A stretch of DNA of 64,000 bases from SURF-58 sp041305085 (GTDB lineage: Archaea; Nanobdellota; Nanobdellia; Woesearchaeales; UBA9642), in NCBI GenBank assembly GCA_041305085.1, contig JBFYMA010000022.1, positions 3,814-67,813 of the forward strand, written 5' to 3'. This document shows, one piece after another, positions 1-8,555 of the stretch. Under the pieces are notes generated by a model. That model ran no database searches and was not told the origin of the DNA. It saw only the letters and a program-made list of their open reading frames with translations. Every line of letters begins with the position of its first letter. Position 1 is the first letter of the stretch. The position numbers and the translations under genes are program-made.

Positions 1-407
1 GAGGCAAAAAGATTCCAATATTTTTCACCACACACATTGAGAAGGATTCTGAAAAAGAGTTTAAAGAAGGAACAAAAAATGTTGAGATAATTTCAGACAT
101 AAATTTCGACAAAAACAAGGATATACTTATAAAAAAGAGCAAGATTTCCCCTTTCTACAAGACAGAGCTGGAACAAAAGCTTCAAAAGCTCAAAGTGAAA
201 GAGCTAATAATTACAGGCATATTAACAAACCTGTGTGTAAGAAGCCTTGCTTCAGATGCCTACGACAGGGAATACTCAGTAAAAATAATTACAGATACAT
301 GCGCAGCATTTGACGAGGAAACGCACAACTTCACAATAAGGGATCTGCAGAGCACAAGGGATGAGATGAAATTCTTGACAGCAAGGGAATTTATTAACTC
401 AGGCTGA
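1..407 (+). CDS. Isochorismatase-family cysteine hydrolase (3' part)
   Basis: The gene enters from the left edge; the reading frame is open from base 3. The visible 134 residues are the C-terminal part of an isochorismatase/nicotinamidase-type hydrolase. The hallmark is TGILTNLCVRSLASDAYDR, which holds the nucleophilic Cys of the family, followed by the conserved stretch where substrate-contacting residues sit (ITDTCAAF). The family hydrolyses amides such as nicotinamide, or isochorismate; the substrate cannot be told because the N-terminal Asp and the Lys region are partly outside the window. An internal GTG at 195 is not the true start, because the upstream frame is also protein-like and continuous. 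Confidence 0.85.
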   Translation, partial: GKKIPIFFTTHIEKDSEKEFKEGTKNVEIISDINFDKNKDILIKKSKISPFYKTELEQKLQKLKVKELIITGILTNLCVRSLASDAYDREYSVKIITDTCAAFDEETHNFTIRDLQSTRDEMKFLTAREFINSG

Positions 408-419
408 AACCCCATAACC

Positions 420-427
420 TTTATAAA
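420..427 (+). promoter_or_regulatory. TATA box for the zinc-ribbon/pgk pair
   Basis: TTTATAAA lies 33 bp before the ATG at 460, leaving a very short leader that still holds a GGAGGAG ribosome site at 452-458. The spacing fits an archaeal TATA box. Confidence 0.5.
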
Positions 428-459
428 GTTCTTTTCTTTCTGTATTCTATTGGAGGAGT

Positions 460-588
460 ATGAAATGCGCTGAATGCCGGAAAGGTGTCAGCCAGATATC
501 TGACACGGTCTGGTACTGCAAAGAGTGTGATAGGATAATCATAAGCAAAGACGAATTAATAGAGGAAAAGCAGCTGAAAAGGAGGTAA
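460..588 (+). CDS. 42-residue zinc-ribbon miniprotein
   Basis: A short frame starts with ATG at 460, seven bases after a strong GGAGGAG ribosome site, and ends with TAA at 588, three bases before pgk. It encodes MKCAECRKG... with two Cys pairs (CAEC near residue 3 and CKEC near residue 24), the layout of a single zinc ribbon, then a charged helix ending LKRR. Its last codons form the GGAGG ribosome site for pgk, so the two are translationally coupled. I do not recognise a named family. The cysteine pairs, ribosome site and position make it a likely real gene; its role is unknown. Confidence 0.65.
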   Translation: MKCAECRKGVSQISDTVWYCKECDRIIISKDELIEEKQLKRR

Positions 589-591
589 AAA

Positions 592-1779
592 ATGAAATTC
601 TTGAAAGACTTCAACTTCAAAGGGAAAAAAGTTATACTCAGGGCAGGTTTTGACATGCCTCTCGATGATCAAGGAAAAATATCAGATGACACAAGGATAA
701 GGGAGACCCTTCCCACAATAAACTATCTTTTGGATAATTGTTGCAGGCAGCTAATAATAATATCCCACATGGGAAGGCCAAAAGAACAGGTGGTTGAAAA
801 GCTGAAAAATGATGTTGTTGCGCAGAAACTTTCAGAGCTGCTCGGCAAGGAAGTTGTAAAGCTGAATGAATGCGCAGATGCAGTGATTCCTGAAAATAAA
901 AGCATAATAATTCTTGAAAACCTGAGGTTTTACAAAGGAGAAGAGGCAAACGATGAAGACTTCTCAAAAAAGCTTGCCAACCTGGCAGATATTTATGTTA
1001 ATGACGCTTTTTCAGTTATGCACAGGGAGCATTCAAGCATAGTGGGAATACCAAAATTCATCCCAGGATGTGCAGGGCTTCTAATTGAAAAGGAATTGAA
1101 TGCGCTGACAATGGAAAACGCAGAAAAGCCCATACTCGGAATACTTGGAGGAAGCAAAATAAGCAGCAAATTCGGGCTTATACAGGAGCTTCTCAAAAAG
1201 GTAGATAAGCTCCTTCTCGGAGGGGCAATGATCTTTACTTTTTACAAGGCCAAAGGGCTTGAAATTGGGAAAAGCCTTTTTGAGAAGGATGAAGTTGAAA
1301 AGGCAAAGCTTCTGATGAACAATGAAAAAATAATTTTGCCGACAGATATTGTTGTTGCAAAGGCATCCAGAATTGAAGATGTTAACCATAATTCAGAGGC
1401 AAAAACAATAACTCCTGAAAAAATTCCTGTTGATTGCATGGGGCTTGATGTGGGCCAGGATTCTGTTGACGAGTTTGAGCTGGAGATGAAGGATGCAAAA
1501 ACTGTTGTGTGGAACGGCCCATTGGGGTATTTTGAAGAGCCAAAGTTTGCAGAGTCAACAAAAAAAATTGCTAATTATCTGGCAGACTCAGGCAAAAAAG
1601 TAATTATAGGAGGAGGAGACACAGTCGCTGCTCTTGAAACTTTTGGAATACCAAAAGAAAAGTTTTTTCATGTTTCAACTGGAGGAGGAGCGAGCATGGA
1701 GCTTATAGAAGGCAAAGTGCTGCCAGGAGTCAAGGCGCTGAATGACAATGAAGTTGAGTTTTTTGAAGTGAAAGGGTAA
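592..1779 (+). CDS. pgk: Phosphoglycerate kinase
   Basis: Transfers phosphate between 1,3-bisphosphoglycerate and ADP to give 3-phosphoglycerate and ATP in glycolysis. The 395-residue length is normal. Visible family motifs are the N-terminal RAGFDMPLDD (substrate loop), ISHMGRPK, the NDAFSVMHREHSS segment, GGSKISSKFGLI, VVWNGPLGYFE and the C-terminal GGGDTVAAL with STGGGASMELIEG for nucleotide binding. The ATG at 592 follows a GGAGGT ribosome site provided by the end of the preceding zinc-ribbon gene. Together with the acetate-forming genes further right it supports sugar fermentation. Confidence 0.97.
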   Translation: MKFLKDFNFKGKKVILRAGFDMPLDDQGKISDDTRIRETLPTINYLLDNCCRQLIIISHMGRPKEQVVEKLKNDVVAQKLSELLGKEVVKLNECADAVIPENKSIIILENLRFYKGEEANDEDFSKKLANLADIYVNDAFSVMHREHSSIVGIPKFIPGCAGLLIEKELNALTMENAEKPILGILGGSKISSKFGLIQELLKKVDKLLLGGAMIFTFYKAKGLEIGKSLFEKDEVEKAKLLMNNEKIILPTDIVVAKASRIEDVNHNSEAKTITPEKIPVDCMGLDVGQDSVDEFELEMKDAKTVVWNGPLGYFEEPKFAESTKKIANYLADSGKKVIIGGGDTVAALETFGIPKEKFFHVSTGGGASMELIEGKVLPGVKALNDNEVEFFEVKG

Positions 1780-1780
1780 G

Positions 1781-2215
1781 TCAGCCTTCCCGCCTCAAGA
1801 AGTCTCCTTTGTCGAGCAATGGCTTGAGCATGTGCTTTCCTCCGTGCTGAAGAACTCCATAGCCAACATTTTCATCTTTTTCGTTCTGAACAAGGCACAG
1901 GCCATTTTGTATGTTGCTTTTTGTTATGTTTTCCTGGAACACATCCCTCTTGCAGGTAAAAAGCCATTCTCCTCTTTCATTCAGAAAAACTTTTTTCTGG
2001 CTTTTTTTGCTTATAATTTCAAGAAGTGCAAGGCTTGGGATAAACGCTTTTTTTGTTTCCCCAAGAAATAAACCTATGTGAAATAAATCTCTTTTTATGT
2101 CCTTGCTGTAATTCCATAACAAGGGATCTGCCTGGTAATATTTTCGCCCCATTTTATGGATATTTTCCAGCTCAAAGTTGCAGAATTTTTCTACAAATTG
2201 TTTCAGCGCTTCCAT
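1781..2215 (-). CDS. NIP7-like PUA-domain protein
   Basis: 144 residues that resemble the NIP7/UPF0113 family, RNA-binding proteins with a pre-PUA domain and a C-terminal PUA domain that take part in ribosome assembly. The similarity is in the order of elements: LFHIGLFLGETKK, then SKKSQKKVFLNERGEWLFTC, then the central QNGLCLVQNEKDENVGYGVL, and the closing KGDFLRREG, which matches the DIGEYVR ending of NIP7 proteins. The comparison is from memory, not a search. Its start overlaps the end of the upstream coiled-coil gene by 13 bases, so the two probably form one transcription unit. It converges on pgk with a single base between stop codons. Confidence 0.65.
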   Translation of the reverse strand: MEALKQFVEKFCNFELENIHKMGRKYYQADPLLWNYSKDIKRDLFHIGLFLGETKKAFIPSLALLEIISKKSQKKVFLNERGEWLFTCKRDVFQENITKSNIQNGLCLVQNEKDENVGYGVLQHGGKHMLKPLLDKGDFLRREG

Positions 2216-3444
2216 TTTATAGGGTTGCCAGAAAGCTCTGACAGTTTTTCAGTAATTTTTTGGAGTACAAGGTTGGGGTTTGTGCTTTCTAAGGTGTTTT
2301 CGATGGCTGCAAGCTGTTTTTCCTGATCTTTTATGCTTTGCTGGGTGCTTTCAAGATAGCTCTTCTGCTCTCTCAACTGGAGGCTTGTGGTGTTTTTCCT
2401 GATTTTTTCAGTATTCTCAGAAAGCTCTTTTTTTGCCTGCAAAAGCATTTTTCTTTTTTCTGCAAGAGCTTGTTTTGTAAGGCTTTTTATTGCTTCAAGG
2501 GTCTTTTCCTTTTTCTTGTCCTTTATTTCCAGCTTGTCTTTTTTCAGCTCTTCCTGGAGCTTTGAAATAGTATTTTTTATCTCTATCTTTTCATCATCCA
2601 TAAGAGCTTCTGAAGGGTTGTCGATATATTGTTTAATGATATTGTCATCCAGCGCTTTTTTTGAAAACTTTTTAAGAGCTTTTTCAATTTCAGAAAAATC
2701 CTGGAGCAATTCGCTTTTCTGCTTTGCAAGCTTCTGCTCAATTGCCTCTTTTTCTTTCAGGAAACCCTTGTAGAACCTGTAGTCGTTGCTGCTTTCAAGT
2801 GAGTGAATCTTTTTAAGGATTTTTTCTTTTTCAGAATTCAAAATTTCTATCTCTGACTCTATGAATTTCTTGTGGCTTTTGGCATCTGCAAGGTGTATGC
2901 GCATATCCTCAACCTTTTTGAACAGCCCATTTATTTCATTTACCAGCTCTATGTTTTCCTTTTCAAGAAGCCGCCTTATTCCTATAAATAAATCCTCCAG
3001 CTCTTTTATTTTTCTTGTAAGCTTTTTTATTGTCTCCTCAAAAAAATCTTTCAGCACAAAAAGGCTTTTCTGGGTTTCAGCTGTTAGCAGCTCAAGGTCT
3101 TCAAAAAAATTCTTGCAGGCTTCATCAATCTCAATATAGGATTCAGGAATGCTTATTTTGTTTGCAAAAACCCTTGTCCGTTTTATGAAGTTTTCCCTGT
3201 TGCCCTCCATTATCTGCCTTTCCCTTTCAGGAATGTTGGAGTTTCTGAGCTCTTCGCTTTCCAGAACATCAAGGTATTCTTTCAGCTTTTTTATGTTGTA
3301 TTGAACCTCTATGCTTATTTCGTGAATTTTTGCGTTCAGCTTTGCAAATTTTTGGTTTATGGATTTTTCAAAGAAAGGATGGAGATCTGGTTCTTTTAAT
3401 TCAACTGCCTCTTCCTTTTTTTTAAGAAAATCAAAGAGTCCCAT
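2203..3444 (-). CDS. Long coiled-coil protein
   Basis: 413 residues, almost entirely heptad-rich, highly charged helix. The N-terminus MGLFDFLKKKEEA is short and basic; residues about 40-410 run as several coiled-coil blocks with many Lys, Glu and Leu, including the segments EELKKDKLEIKDKKKEK and KSYLESTQQSIKDQEKQLAA. There is no P-loop, so it is not an SMC or Rad50 ATPase by itself. No signal peptide or membrane helix is seen, so it is predicted cytoplasmic. It overlaps the NIP7-like gene downstream. Function is not recognised; a structural or scaffold role is only a guess. Confidence 0.8.
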   Translation of the reverse strand: MGLFDFLKKKEEAVELKEPDLHPFFEKSINQKFAKLNAKIHEISIEVQYNIKKLKEYLDVLESEELRNSNIPERERQIMEGNRENFIKRTRVFANKISIPESYIEIDEACKNFFEDLELLTAETQKSLFVLKDFFEETIKKLTRKIKELEDLFIGIRRLLEKENIELVNEINGLFKKVEDMRIHLADAKSHKKFIESEIEILNSEKEKILKKIHSLESSNDYRFYKGFLKEKEAIEQKLAKQKSELLQDFSEIEKALKKFSKKALDDNIIKQYIDNPSEALMDDEKIEIKNTISKLQEELKKDKLEIKDKKKEKTLEAIKSLTKQALAEKRKMLLQAKKELSENTEKIRKNTTSLQLREQKSYLESTQQSIKDQEKQLAAIENTLESTNPNLVLQKITEKLSELSGNPIKWKR

Positions 3445-3519
3445 AATACTGCTGGAGGAGGTTCTGGTTTAAAAAGCTTGTGCGTTAACTTTATTAATGC
3501 TGTTTGTTATTTTAGCTTT

Positions 3520-3834
3520 ATGAAGAGGAAATACAGCAAAAAGCCCCTTAAAGAAGTGGCTGTTGCAAAGCAGAGGATAAAAAAACTGTTCGAGCAGGCA
3601 GATCTGAGGTTTGATGAGGCTCCAGAGCTTTCCAACAGGTATGTTTATTTAGCAAGAAAAATCGCCATGAAGCTTAAAATAAGAATTCCTACTTCTATGA
3701 AGAGAAGGTTCTGCAAGCACTGTTATTCATTTCTGGTTCCGAACAAGAACTGCAGGGTCAGGATAAGAAAGGATAAAGTAATTTACAGCTGCTTTAACTG
3801 CAAGAAGTTCATGCGGTTTGGGTATAAAAAATGA
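3520..3834 (+). CDS. rnp4: Ribonuclease P protein component 4 (Rnp4/Rpp21)
   Basis: Protein subunit of RNase P, which removes 5' leaders from pre-tRNAs together with the RNA encoded at 13262-13584. The 104-residue protein begins MKRKYSKKPLKEVA, has the basic N-terminal helices (residues 15-55, including LSNRYVYLARKIAMK) and then a zinc ribbon: CKHCYSFLVPNKNC and SCFNCKKFMRFGYKK supply the Cys ligands. The chosen ATG at 3520 gives the usual archaeal length; an upstream non-ATG extension of 14 residues looks unlike the family. Confidence 0.92.
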   Translation: MKRKYSKKPLKEVAVAKQRIKKLFEQADLRFDEAPELSNRYVYLARKIAMKLKIRIPTSMKRRFCKHCYSFLVPNKNCRVRIRKDKVIYSCFNCKKFMRFGYKK

Positions 3835-3868
3835 GGTGTATAAAATGAACTGGTGGTTTCCAGTTTTT

Positions 3869-6376
3869 TTAGTGGTGTTTTTGCTTAACCTTTTCCTCAA
3901 TCTCTTTCCTGAACCTTTCAAGCGTCTTGACTATGTGCTCTGGCTGAGTTTTTAGTATTTCTGCTGTTTTCTCTATTACATCCCCGCGGTACTTTTCCGT
4001 ACTAACAAGCATTGGATCTGTATTTAGCTTTTTCTTTTTAACAATCAATTTCCACTTTTCAAACAGTTCCTCTGCCCTTCCTGGTATCTCATCTTTTCCG
4101 CACTCAAGGATTTTTTTTGCCTGCGCAATAGCTGTGCCCTGGAAAGTTATCAGCTTATCTGTTGCCCTGCCTGCTGTAAACTCTATGCGGACTATGCCAT
4201 CCTGTATTTTTGAAGTCTTTATAATCCTTATTTCGCCAACATCACCTGTTATGTCCAGATGTGTTCCTCCGCATGCCTCAACATCCAGTCCTGGAATTTC
4301 CACTATTCTGAGCTCTTTGCCAGGCACTGCTCCTCCCTGATATATGGAAAAGCTGTACTTTTGCTCTGCCAACCCGCGGGGCATAATTGTTTTGTACACC
4401 GGCAGGTTTTGGTGAACTATCTTGTTGGACTCTTTCTGGATATCTATTTCCTGCTCTCTTGTCAATGAGTCATAATGGGTTATGTCCAGCCTGGCCTTTT
4501 CAAGTGTTTTTGCTGCGCCTGCCTGGAATATGTGCTTTCCCAAAAGCTTTCTGCATACACCGTTGAGTATGTGGGTTGCTGTGTGGTGCTGCGCCAGCTG
4601 GGTTCTTCTTTCAATGTCTATCCTGCAGTCAACTTTTTGCCCTTTCTTGAAGCTGTGGCTGCCAACAACGTGAACTATGTGAGGGCCGTGCTTGTATATT
4701 TCAAGGACTTTTGAACTTCCTATTTTTCCAAGGTCGTGCAGCTGACCTCCTGATGTTGGGTAAAATGCTGTCCTGTCAAGGACTATTTTGTTTCCGAATA
4801 TTTCCTGAATTTTTGCCTCAAATGCAACATAATCGTAGTGCTCATAATATAGTATTTCTGTTGGTGGAGAATCTATTTTCAGATCTTCTTTTTTCTTTGT
4901 CTGGGTTTGCTGTTCCTTTTTTTCGTGCAGACTGCTTACTATGCTGTAAAAATTGTCAGGAATCTCTATGGTCTGATTATTTTTTTCTGCTTCCTGCCTT
5001 ATCTCTTCAGGAGTTATTCCCTGGCTGTCATATAGCTCAACAAGCTTTTTTTCATCTATTTTTTTGCCTTTTGAAATAAGGCCTGTTATTATCTGCTGGT
5101 TTCTTTTTTTTGTTTCTGCAAACTTGTTTTTTTCAAAATCAAGGATTGTTTTTACGTTTTCAAGGCTTTCCAGCAGTTCAGGGTAAAGGCTTTTCAGCTC
5201 TTTTGAATGCTTTTCGCACACCTCGGAGATATCAACTTTCCATCCGTAGCTGTCTATAAAATTTAGCGCCCTTCTGAAAAGAACTCTCAGGTTATAGCCG
5301 CCTTTTACATTGCTCGGAAGAACCCCGTCGCTCAAAGCCACTAATAAACTTCTGGAGTGCTCTGCAATGCTGTATATTGCTGACAAAGGCATTATCTGAT
5401 TTTTGAGCTCTTTTTCATTCACACCAATTTTTTTTGAGATTTTTTTCCAGACTTTGTCAATGTCTGCAACCTCATCCCTGTTTAAAAGCGCTGCATATGG
5501 TATGAATTTTTTTAGCAAAGCAGAGGGCTTTTTGTAGCCTGTTTTTTCAAGCACAAAATTGAGCGTTTCAGGGAATGTTGCATCGTACTGCGTTTCTGCT
5601 CCCTGGGAAAACCAGGCGTTTCTTTCCTGGCCCATACCCATATCAAGCACGTTAAGGTTCAGCTGTTTTAATCCATTGCTGGTTTGCTCGTACTGCATAT
5701 ATACTTGGTTTCCAAGCTCTACACCTCTTGAAAAAAACTCCATGCACGGCCCTACATTGCCTCCGCCTGCCCAGCCGTCTTCGTGAAATATAACTTCTTC
5801 TTTTGGAAGCCCAAGCCCTTTTGTTATCCAGTTATAGATGTGTTCAAAGTAAAGGTTTACATCCCAGTCCTTTTTTTGTACAAACGCGTGCTGCCCAATC
5901 ATGCTGAACCCTGTGTTGTGGGCACCTGTTATTCCAACATTGTCTATGTCATTAAACCTCAGGCAGAACTGGGGGACAACCAGAGGGTTGGCTGGAGGCT
6001 CTATTTCTCCAGAAACAACATAGGGCTGGAAGTCGTAAATAGATGCCTGGACAAAGTCTGTGTCTGAGCGCCATCTTGCAGCCACAGGATACCTTTTTAT
6101 CGGAGTGTAGCCCTGATTTTTGAAAAGTTTTGAGAATTCCTGCCATACTTCTGTATAGCTCATCCTGTTTTTTGCTGGAGTGTTGCCAATAAACCTGAAT
6201 CCTCCACTGCACTCAGGCTCTCCACAAGTCTTGCTGTTAATGCTCCAGAAGTATTTTCCGCAGCTGCACTTTTTTCTTGAAAAGCCGTATTTTTTAAGGG
6301 TTTCTGTGGCGTAGTATTTGTCAGGGTCTTTAGAAGCTTTGATTCTGAACTCCTGCTTTAGAGCTTTTGCATCCAT
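3869..6376 (-). CDS. alaS: Alanyl-tRNA synthetase, archaeal type
   Basis: Charges tRNA-Ala and edits mischarged tRNA. The N-terminus has the archaeal-specific zinc module (CSCGKYFWSINSKTCGEPEC), then the class II catalytic domain with FMIGQHAFVQ-like and GGGNVGPCMEFF segments (residues about 100-330). The editing domain shows HHTATHILNGVCRKLLG and CGGTHLDITGDVGEI, both holding metal-binding His/Cys residues. At 835 residues it ends soon after the editing domain with EKVKQKHH, shorter than the roughly 900 residues I expect for archaeal AlaRS, so the C-terminal C-Ala domain looks reduced or absent. ATG at 6376 is used; the base triplet before it (6379) is TTG. Confidence 0.96.
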   Translation of the reverse strand: MDAKALKQEFRIKASKDPDKYYATETLKKYGFSRKKCSCGKYFWSINSKTCGEPECSGGFRFIGNTPAKNRMSYTEVWQEFSKLFKNQGYTPIKRYPVAARWRSDTDFVQASIYDFQPYVVSGEIEPPANPLVVPQFCLRFNDIDNVGITGAHNTGFSMIGQHAFVQKKDWDVNLYFEHIYNWITKGLGLPKEEVIFHEDGWAGGGNVGPCMEFFSRGVELGNQVYMQYEQTSNGLKQLNLNVLDMGMGQERNAWFSQGAETQYDATFPETLNFVLEKTGYKKPSALLKKFIPYAALLNRDEVADIDKVWKKISKKIGVNEKELKNQIMPLSAIYSIAEHSRSLLVALSDGVLPSNVKGGYNLRVLFRRALNFIDSYGWKVDISEVCEKHSKELKSLYPELLESLENVKTILDFEKNKFAETKKRNQQIITGLISKGKKIDEKKLVELYDSQGITPEEIRQEAEKNNQTIEIPDNFYSIVSSLHEKKEQQTQTKKKEDLKIDSPPTEILYYEHYDYVAFEAKIQEIFGNKIVLDRTAFYPTSGGQLHDLGKIGSSKVLEIYKHGPHIVHVVGSHSFKKGQKVDCRIDIERRTQLAQHHTATHILNGVCRKLLGKHIFQAGAAKTLEKARLDITHYDSLTREQEIDIQKESNKIVHQNLPVYKTIMPRGLAEQKYSFSIYQGGAVPGKELRIVEIPGLDVEACGGTHLDITGDVGEIRIIKTSKIQDGIVRIEFTAGRATDKLITFQGTAIAQAKKILECGKDEIPGRAEELFEKWKLIVKKKKLNTDPMLVSTEKYRGDVIEKTAEILKTQPEHIVKTLERFRKEIEEKVKQKHH

Positions 6377-6513
6377 CAATCTGGAGTTTGATGCTTTATT
6401 TAAATAGTTTTAGCAGGCAAAAACTCCTCCAGGACCACTTTTTGTATAAAAATATTCACTATGTAGTGGTTAATTTAGAAATATTTAAAAATGATGGCTT
6501 AATCTTGCTAATT

Positions 6514-7299
6514 ATGCTTCAGGCAATTATATGCGATTATGATGGAACACTTGCTCCTACCATGGAAAGGCAGCAAAAATGGTTTAAGCACTGGTCAGAA
6601 GTCCATCGAAAAACCTGGGCTTTGGATGGCATTAAGGAGTTTGCAGCATTCTATAATCATCATTGCGCAAAGGAGGGAGGAGTGCAGAATGTTTATAATG
6701 CATTGAACCTGCCTTGTGAGATGAACAACAGAAAACATCCTGTGTGGTCAGCATATGAAGAGTTCAATATTAAAAATCCTCATATGCTATATCCAGGAGT
6801 AAAAAAAACAATCAAGACAATCTGGGAGTTGGGGCGGCTTGGAACAAGCCCAGACAGCAATCGGCGCCTTAGACTAGGAATAAACACCACAAACAGCTGG
6901 ACGTCTATAAGGAAAGATTTGGAAAAAGGAGGCATACTAAAGTATTTTGATGCTTATGTTACAGAAGAAGTTCTGAGAGCATACCAGGGAAATGGGATGC
7001 CTGATCCATTGAAAAAGCCCTCACCTATTTCTTTAGCGCTTATGCTGGGCTTGCTTGATTCTTCAGGAAGTGTTGCACTTCATTGGGGAGATACGTTGAA
7101 TGATTTAAGGTCGTCCCAAAAAATAATAAGGCTAAATCCTGCCAACCCTGAAAAAGTAAAGACAATAGGAGCCTGCTATGGGTATGAGAAAAGGGAAATA
7201 CTTGAGCGAGGGGTTGAAGTTGGTGGAAAGATTGTGACTTTTGACTATCTTGTCGACAGCCCTGAAGAAGTCATAGACATTGTCAGGAGCCTTTTGTAG
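6514..7299 (+). CDS. HAD-superfamily phosphatase-like hydrolase
   Basis: 261 residues starting at the ATG in MLQAIICDYDGTLAPT. Motif I of the HAD fold is CDYDGTLAP, where the first Asp is the phosphoryl nucleophile; motif II is LGINTTNSW; a Lys follows in the region of KKPSPISLAL; motif IV is ALHWGDTLNDLRSS with the Mg-binding acidic residues. A helical cap lies between residues about 15 and 100. Substrate unknown; the family includes phosphoglycolate and sugar-phosphate phosphatases. The longer upstream frame (from 6367) reads as non-coding and is rejected. It converges with the small gene on the opposite strand at 7301. Confidence 0.85.
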   Translation: MLQAIICDYDGTLAPTMERQQKWFKHWSEVHRKTWALDGIKEFAAFYNHHCAKEGGVQNVYNALNLPCEMNNRKHPVWSAYEEFNIKNPHMLYPGVKKTIKTIWELGRLGTSPDSNRRLRLGINTTNSWTSIRKDLEKGGILKYFDAYVTEEVLRAYQGNGMPDPLKKPSPISLALMLGLLDSSGSVALHWGDTLNDLRSSQKIIRLNPANPEKVKTIGACYGYEKREILERGVEVGGKIVTFDYLVDSPEEVIDIVRSLL

Positions 7300-7300
7300 A

Positions 7301-7495
7301 TTATTCAAGAACCAGAAAGAACTCATCCTTTTCAGCCAAGATGCCGTCAAAGCTTCGCGTTGCCAGCTTTATCTTAAGTATGCACTTGTAGAAGTCTTCT
7401 TTTTCGTCGTAAACCTCGAATATTACTTCCTTGCTCTCGACTAGAAATGTCTTTTCTCCAATAACAATTTGGCTTTGGTTTTGGAATAATTGCAT
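7301..7495 (-). CDS. Small hypothetical protein, possibly frameshifted
   Basis: 64 residues with an acidic, beta-rich pattern (VIGEKTFLVESKEVIFEVYD) and no recognised family. No good ribosome site precedes the ATG. A second frame, beginning at a TTG at 7565 directly after a GGGGTG, reads MLDSYQTTPPLPKHLGELIF and runs into the same DNA; removing one A from the run of seven at 7494-7500 would join it in phase to this frame and give about 87 residues. This suggests either a real indel, a homopolymer error, or slippage. The gene follows the putative regulator at 7599 on the same strand and would be co-transcribed. Confidence 0.45.
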   Translation of the reverse strand: MQLFQNQSQIVIGEKTFLVESKEVIFEVYDEKEDFYKCILKIKLATRSFDGILAEKDEFFLVLE

Positions 7496-7598
7496 TTTTT
7501 TGGGTGAAGATTAACTCCCCGAGGTGTTTTGGTAGAGGAGGGGTGGTTTGGTAAGAATCAAGCACCCCGGAGAGTTTTTCTTACTATGATTTCTTGGA

Positions 7599-8012
7599 TT
7601 ACTTTTTGAGCTTGAGCGAAACAGCAGGCTTTCGCACTTCCTGCAGCCACATTAGGCCAAGCCTCATCATGTTTTTGTTGAATTTTTCGCTTAGCTTGTA
7701 AGTTTTCTTGTAAAGGTCGTAGTCAACCAGTCCCATTGTCTTCATTGGTGTCAATATTCTGTCGTAAAACTGTCTCTTGTTGTAGCTTAGGGGGGCTGGC
7801 TTTTTGTTGGTGTATCCCTTGTTTTCGGTTTCTATGAGCTTTCCCTCGTGGAGGGCTGATGCGAACAATGACATCTCTGTTTTTCCAAGTTCTCCTTGGT
7901 TTTTCTTCATCTCGTTTATGAGCAATTTGGCTACCAATACCTGCTGTTTCGTTGCGAATATGATCTCGAAGATGTCTTCGGGGATGTTGTATTGGTCAAA
8001 TAATATTACCAT
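7599..8012 (-). CDS. Putative winged-helix DNA-binding protein
   Basis: 137 residues, basic, largely helical. Residues about 20-60 (KQQVLVAKLLINEMKKNQGE) and 70-115 (NKRQFYDRILTPMKTMGLVD, YKKTYKLSEKF) look like the recognition helix and wing of a winged-helix domain, where a helix is followed by the short turn GLVDYD typical of transcription factors and plasmid-type regulators. No membrane segment. A TATA-like sequence at 8053-8063 precedes it. The function call is inference from helix pattern only. Confidence 0.6.
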   Translation of the reverse strand: MVILFDQYNIPEDIFEIIFATKQQVLVAKLLINEMKKNQGELGKTEMSLFASALHEGKLIETENKGYTNKKPAPLSYNKRQFYDRILTPMKTMGLVDYDLYKKTYKLSEKFNKNMMRLGLMWLQEVRKPAVSLKLKK

Positions 8013-8052
8013 TTTGCGGTTTTTTACACTTCTACCATACTAATATACATAC

Positions 8053-8063
8053 TTATATATAAA
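8053..8063 (-). promoter_or_regulatory. TATA box for the gene at 8012
   Basis: On the minus strand this reads TTTATATATAA, 41 bp before the ATG at 8012. Related AT-rich GTATAC/GTATG words surround it, possibly binding sites for the gene's own product. Confidence 0.4.
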
Positions 8064-8437
8064 TGTATCGTTTTTGTATACTAGTTTGGGGTATTGATTA
8101 AAAATTTCTATATAGAAAACAAAGGAGTTTTTGGGAAACCTGGTAAAATAGTAAATTTTTATGCTGATTTTGGTTTCTGATTCCCGTGAGTATTGCACTG
8201 ATACACAATGCAAGTTACATAGCAAAAGATGAGATAGAGTTGGCTCATTTAAGAGATGTTTTGAACGCAGCACCTTTAGAACTGGAATTAGGACCTTTGG
8301 CTCATTCTCTCCGTTAATTTTTGCACAAAGCAAAGAGCCAGAGTATAAAAATTATCATGCTCTTTACTTGAATACAGAAAACCAGTCAGGAATGGACTGT
8401 GTAAAGATGACGTTAACTCTCTGCACCCTGTTAAAAG

Positions 8438-8536
8438 AGAGATGGCTCTCCTGGCTATTTCGCTCCACTTTATCTAGTTATGCTTTTTCACGATTGTGTG
8501 CAGCTCTTGAGATATTGATAATGTAATATTAGGCAT
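8438..8536 (-). pseudogene. Decayed ribbon-helix-helix antitoxin gene
   Basis: From an ATG at 8536 (minus strand), preceded four bases earlier by an AGGTGA ribosome site, the frame reads MPNITLSISQELHTIVKKHN, then a TAG at 8474-8476, then IKWSEIARRAIS in the same frame. The pattern MPxITLSIPEEL...KKHxEIKWSEIARRAI is that of archaeal VapB-like antitoxins, so a GAG codon appears to have become TAG. After RRAIS the similarity is lost, so the C-terminal toxin-binding part is gone too. No intact PIN-domain toxin is seen next to it. The palindrome at 8556-8573 is its probable operator. Identification is from memory of the family. Confidence 0.55.
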
Positions 8537-8555
8537 TTTTTCACCTCGTTGTGTA

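Noticed and set aside
638..967. Minus-strand frames opposite pgk and similar long frames opposite many genes.
   Set aside because: They are shadows of strongly biased codon use on the other strand with no family match.
3844..3954. A 36-codon hydrophobic frame (MNWWFPVFLVVFLLNLF...) after a GAGGTG just past rnp4.
   Set aside because: It lies mostly antisense to the end of alaS; the hydrophobicity is what the reverse of Lys/Glu-rich codons gives. Kept out for lack of other support.
8040..8333. A 97-codon minus-strand frame in the gap before the helicase.
   Set aside because: Composition is irregular, no ribosome site, and its opposite strand (8186-8317) looks at least as protein-like. Probably debris of a decayed locus.
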